Of a stretch of DNA of 9,073 nucleotides, positions 6,419 through 9,073 are shown piece after piece (within the stretch, counting starts at the first letter, position 1; each line of letters opens with the position of its first letter). The notes under the pieces were generated by a model. That model was not told the DNA's origin, searched no databases, and worked only from the letters and a program-made list of their open reading frames with translations. The stretch covers positions 1 through 9,073 of the forward strand of contig CAZAQL010000107.1 of NCBI GenBank assembly GCA_964487295.1, written 5' to 3'. The translations under genes were made by a program, and so were the position numbers. This DNA comes from JAPEKQ01 sp964487295. Its GTDB lineage: Bacteria > Joyebacterota > Joyebacteria > Joyebacterales > Joyebacteraceae.

Positions 6419-6683
6419 CACACCCCCAGCTGTGCTGTCGCAACCTTGCCGCGCGGGCCCCGGGTGCAGCGTGTCGGCTCGGTCTCCTCTCCCTCGCCTG
6501 AGAGGCCCCTCAGATGCCCGCGGCGTCCCCGGCCCCGCTGAACCTCCCGTCCAGGAGCGACCGAACATGAAGCTATCATACGACGGAAGGACGGCCAACC
6601 GGGGACTGCCCTGGCGCCGCCCTCGCTCCTCACGCTCCAGAACCGTGTTGCCATATGCGGCAACCGGCTATAGTATCACCCGC
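6419..6683. other. Divergent intergenic region between the ATPase and the sensor kinase
   Basis: This stretch separates the minus-strand ATPase start from the plus-strand kinase start and should hold both promoters. The kinase frame stays open through it, but 12 of the 39 codons at 6567-6683 end in A or T, against 2 of the first 39 codons from 6684, so it looks non-coding. It holds an imperfect inverted repeat (ctgagagg/cccctcag near 6498-6515) and, on the minus strand, a TATGAT -10-like hexamer (6580-6575) without a good -35 partner. Confidence 0.5.
6648..6674 (+). promoter_or_regulatory. Candidate promoter of the sensor kinase operon, overlapping an inverted repeat
   Basis: TTGCCA (6648-6653) and TATAGT (6669-6674) each match the sigma70 consensus at five of six positions but are only 15 nt apart, a short spacer. 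An inverted repeat GTTGCC/GGCAAC (6647-6652 and 6659-6664) covers the -35 and most of the spacer and could be an operator. Transcription would start about 6681-6684, giving a nearly leaderless message for ATG 6684. Confidence 0.4.
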
Positions 6684-8561
6684 ATGATGACGGGCCTCCG
6701 CAAGCGCATCCTGCTCGGCCACGGCATGGCGCTCGCCCTCGTGGCGGTCGTCCTGGTGTGGGCCGTGATGAATCTGGTCAGCCTCGGTCAGGCCAGCGAC
6801 GCCATTCTGCGCGAGAACTACAGGAGCATCCTCGCAGCCGAGAACATGATCGACGCTGTTGAGCGCCAGGACAGCGCTGTGCTCCTTCTCATGTTGGGCT
6901 ATTCGGACGAGGGCCTGAGTCAGTTCCACGGGAACGAGAACAGCTTCCTCCAGTGGCTTGGGCGCGCCAAGGACAACATCACGATCCCGGGCGAGGTCGA
7001 CATTCTGGCCTCCATTGAGGAGGGCTATTCGGCGTATCTTGTTAACTTCTCAGGACTGAGAGAGCTTCGCGCTTCGTCACCCCCGGAGGCCGGCGAGTTC
7101 TATCACGAGGTGGTGCTCCCCTCGTTCAAGCGCGTGCGCGACGAGGCGGTGCGTCTCCGCGAGATCAACCACGAGACAATGTTCGCCGCCAGCCAACGGG
7201 CCGAGGCCGTCGCCGTGAAGGCGATCTGGTCGACGATGGCCGTGGCGCTCGCGGCCATAGGCGTTGGCCTGGCGTTCAGTCTGCTGCTCAGCAAGCGTCT
7301 GGTCCGCCCGCTGCGACAGATGATGGAGGCGACGGAGATCCTCGCGCGAGGCGAATACGACCTGGAGGTGCCGGCCGCCGGCACCGACGAGCTCGGTAGG
7401 CTGGCCGAGAGCTTCAATGCCATGGCGAAGAAGCTGGGAGCCTACCATCGCATCAACGTGGAGCACGTGGTCGCCGAGAAGCGCAAGAGCGACGCGGTCC
7501 TGAGAAGCATAGAGGACGGGGTCGTCGTGGTGGACGCAGAGTTCCGCGTGACGAACATGAACCCTCAAGCCGGGGAGATTCTGGACATCGATCCGGAGGC
7601 GGCCGCGGAGAAACACGTACTCGAGGTCCTCAGAAGCGAGCGGATCTTCGAACTGATGCAGGAGGCGGCCGAGTCAGGGCAGCCGCCGAAGATCGAGGAA
7701 GGCAAGAGCGTTCTCACCATCGGCGAGGGGGAGCACGTCAGGCACTATTCGTTCGATGTGACGCCGGTGGTCTCGAAGGGCGGAGGGATGCTGGGCGTCG
7801 TGCTGCTCCTCCGCGACGTCACGAGGTTCGCGGAGCTCGACCGCATGAAGAGCGAGTTTTTGATGACGGCGTCCCACGAGCTCAAGACGCCGCTCCAGAG
7901 CCTTGGGATGAGTATCGAACTGCTTCAGGAGGGTGCCGCCGACAAGCTGGACGAGAAGCAGGCGGAGTTGCTCACTGCGGCCCGTGAGGAGCTCGCCAGG
8001 CTCAAGAGCCTCATCAGCGATCTTCTGGACCTGTCCAAAATCGAGGCCGGCAAGGTGGAGATGGAGATCGAGCGCGTCCCCTCGCGCATCCTTGCCGAGA
8101 GAGCGGCGGAGGTGCTCAGGTCTCAGGCGGAGCAGAAGAACATCGAGATCCGTGTCGATGTGCCAGAGGATCTGCCGGACACGACGGCAGATGCTAACAA
8201 GGTCACGTGGGTGCTGACGAATCTCATCGCGAACGCCATCAGGTACGCGCGCAGCGAGATTGTCGTCTCCGCCCGTCACATCGGAAAGTGGATCCACATG
8301 TCGGTGGCCGACGACGGCGAGGGGATTCCGGAGGAATACCAGAGCCGCATCTTTGAGAAGTTCGTGCGAGTGAAGAGCGACAAGAGCGTCGGAGGCACCG
8401 GCCTCGGGCTGGCAATCTGCAAAGAGATCGTCCACGCCCACAAGGGTACGATCTGGGTTGACTCAGCTCCTGAAAAGGGCAGCACGTTTACATTCACGCT
8501 GCCCACGAGCGGCGAGACACAGGAGAGAGACAATGGAGAAGACACGCGTCCTGATCGTTGA
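6684..8561 (+). CDS. Membrane sensor histidine kinase with HAMP and PAS domains (KinB-like layout)
   Basis: It senses a signal at the inner membrane, autophosphorylates on His and passes the phosphate to a response regulator, most likely the next gene product. The 625-residue protein has TM1 at about 14-34, a helical periplasmic sensor region (35-178) of the four-helix-bundle kind, TM2 at 181-202, HAMP (203-256), a short coiled linker, PAS (268-380), HisKA with phospho-acceptor H398 in ASHELKTPLQSL, and a HATPase domain with N box NLIANAIRYA (513-522), DDGEGIP (543-549), F box and GGTGLGLAICKEIV (570-583). ATG 6684 is chosen because GC-rich codon use begins there and it leaves a normal short N-terminus before TM1. 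The rival ATG 6567 has a good AGGAG at 6553-6557 and would add 39 Arg-rich residues. Its 3' end overlaps the regulator gene by 29 bp. The ligand cannot be read. Confidence 0.93.
   Translation: MMTGLRKRILLGHGMALALVAVVLVWAVMNLVSLGQASDAILRENYRSILAAENMIDAVERQDSAVLLLMLGYSDEGLSQFHGNENSFLQWLGRAKDNITIPGEVDILASIEEGYSAYLVNFSGLRELRASSPPEAGEFYHEVVLPSFKRVRDEAVRLREINHETMFAASQRAEAVAVKAIWSTMAVALAAIGVGLAFSLLLSKRLVRPLRQMMEATEILARGEYDLEVPAAGTDELGRLAESFNAMAKKLGAYHRINVEHVVAEKRKSDAVLRSIEDGVVVVDAEFRVTNMNPQAGEILDIDPEAAAEKHVLEVLRSERIFELMQEAAESGQPPKIEEGKSVLTIGEGEHVRHYSFDVTPVVSKGGGMLGVVLLLRDVTRFAELDRMKSEFLMTASHELKTPLQSLGMSIELLQEGAADKLDEKQAELLTAAREELARLKSLISDLLDLSKIEAGKVEMEIERVPSRILAERAAEVLRSQAEQKNIEIRVDVPEDLPDTTADANKVTWVLTNLIANAIRYARSEIVVSARHIGKWIHMSVADDGEGIPEEYQSRIFEKFVRVKSDKSVGGTGLGLAICKEIVHAHKGTIWVDSAPEKGSTFTFTLPTSGETQERDNGEDTRPDR
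8521..8526 (+). promoter_or_regulatory. Ribosome binding site of the response regulator
   Basis: AGGAGA inside the end of the kinase gene, with GGAG 7 nt before ATG 8533. It fixes the regulator start and suggests coupled translation of the pair. Confidence 0.75.
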
Positions 8562-9073
8562 CGACGAGAAGAACATCCGCATGACCCTGTCGCAGGCGCT
8601 TGAGGCTCTTGATCTTGAGGTCGAGACGGCGGTGAACGGCGAGGAGGCCCTCACGAGGCTCGGCGAGAAGAGCTTCGGGCTCATGCTCCTCGACCTCAGG
8701 ATGCCCGGAATGGACGGAATGGAGGTCCTGCGGGAGGTCCGCGAGACGCGCCCCGACATCAAGGTCATCATCATCACCGCGTACGGCACGATCGAATCGG
8801 CGACCGAGGCGATGAAGCTGGGCGCCGTGGATTTCATCCAGAAGCCTTTCACGCCCAAGGAGATCCGGGAGCTGGTGACATCTGTGCTCGACCGCGAGGG
8901 AATCGATGCGGAGGCGGCCAAGGACTATGAGGATCACCTCGAACTCGCCAAGAAGTACATCGGTGAGCGCAAGTTCGACGCAGCGAGAGAACATGTGCGA
9001 CTGGCAATCGCCGAGGACTCGACGAAGCCGGAGGCGCTCAACCTGCTCGGCGCCCTCACCGAGATCCGGGGCG
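8533..9073 (+). CDS. Response regulator: receiver domain followed by a TPR-like segment (cut by window edge)
   Basis: The likely partner of the upstream kinase. Residues 3-120 are a complete receiver: acidic pair D10-D11, phospho-acceptor D54 in LLDLRMPGMDG, T82 in ITAYGT, and K104 in IQKPF. The receiver looks like those of NtrC-type regulators. A linker of about ten residues follows, then a helical stretch (about 133-180) with TPR-like spacing of small and aromatic residues: HLELAKKYIGERKFDAAREH and AIAEDSTKPEALNLLGAL. No DNA-binding domain is seen up to the edge at residue 180, so it may act by protein contact; a further output domain could lie beyond the window. The start is supported by AGGAGA; the gene overlaps the kinase gene by 29 bp. 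Confidence 0.92.
   Translation, partial: MEKTRVLIVDDEKNIRMTLSQALEALDLEVETAVNGEEALTRLGEKSFGLMLLDLRMPGMDGMEVLREVRETRPDIKVIIITAYGTIESATEAMKLGAVDFIQKPFTPKEIRELVTSVLDREGIDAEAAKDYEDHLELAKKYIGERKFDAAREHVRLAIAEDSTKPEALNLLGALTEIRG

Noticed and set aside
6399..6683. Kinase start at 6399, overlapping the ATPase start
   Set aside because: The extension is Pro/Arg-rich, lacks a domain, overlaps the divergent gene, and its codon use differs from the kinase body.
7674..8441. Minus-strand open frame of 255 codons opposite the histidine kinase
   Set aside because: A shadow of the kinase reading frame in GC-rich DNA; the plus strand has the H, N, G1, F and G2 boxes.

Overview
This window is GC-rich bacterial DNA with a Gram-negative style of gene content: dense coding, good Shine-Dalgarno sites and sigma70-like promoters. 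A run of ten Ns at 5865-5874 marks it as a draft scaffold, possibly from a metagenome. The sequence does not let me name the organism.

Left part (1-3680), minus strand: one defence operon, read right to left. It starts at a sigma70-type promoter (3631-3659) with a perfect inverted repeat touching its -35 side (3661-3677). Then come an AbiEi-type antitoxin/repressor (3597-2992), an AbiEii-type nucleotidyltransferase toxin (2995-2033, ATGA overlap), the type I restriction-modification methyltransferase HsdM (2013-445), and the first 97 codons of the specificity subunit HsdS (293 to the window edge). HsdR is not in the window. Between hsdM and hsdS lies an odd 171-bp segment. A 14-bp direct repeat flanks it, its length is a whole number of codons, and it holds a perfect 22-bp palindrome and tandem 10-mers. 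Removing it on paper restores a typical HsdM C-terminus that overlaps the hsdS start. Its reading frame is still open apart from one in-frame TGA, the annotated hsdM stop.

Middle part: 3678-3962 holds no gene I can support. Then comes a minus-strand P-type ATPase related to the MgtA-like (P3B) cation pumps, 6418-3963, broken by the assembly gap. Its two halves are out of frame only because the gap is an arbitrary ten Ns. The gene is otherwise intact, with TGES, PEALP and DKTGT motifs, but it has Glu where the hinge motif GDGxND normally has Asp.

Right part (6419-9073), plus strand, divergent from the ATPase: a 265-bp intergenic region, a membrane-bound sensor histidine kinase (4-helix-like periplasmic sensor, HAMP, PAS, HisKA, HATPase), and, overlapping it by 29 bp, a response regulator. 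The regulator's receiver is followed by a TPR-like helical segment, not a DNA-binding domain, up to the window edge. The pair forms one two-component operon. Whether it controls the neighbouring ATPase cannot be told from the sequence.

The most unusual material is the in-frame insertion-like segment at the hsdM/hsdS junction, and the placement of an AbiE toxin-antitoxin pair as the leading genes of a type I RM operon under one likely autoregulated promoter.
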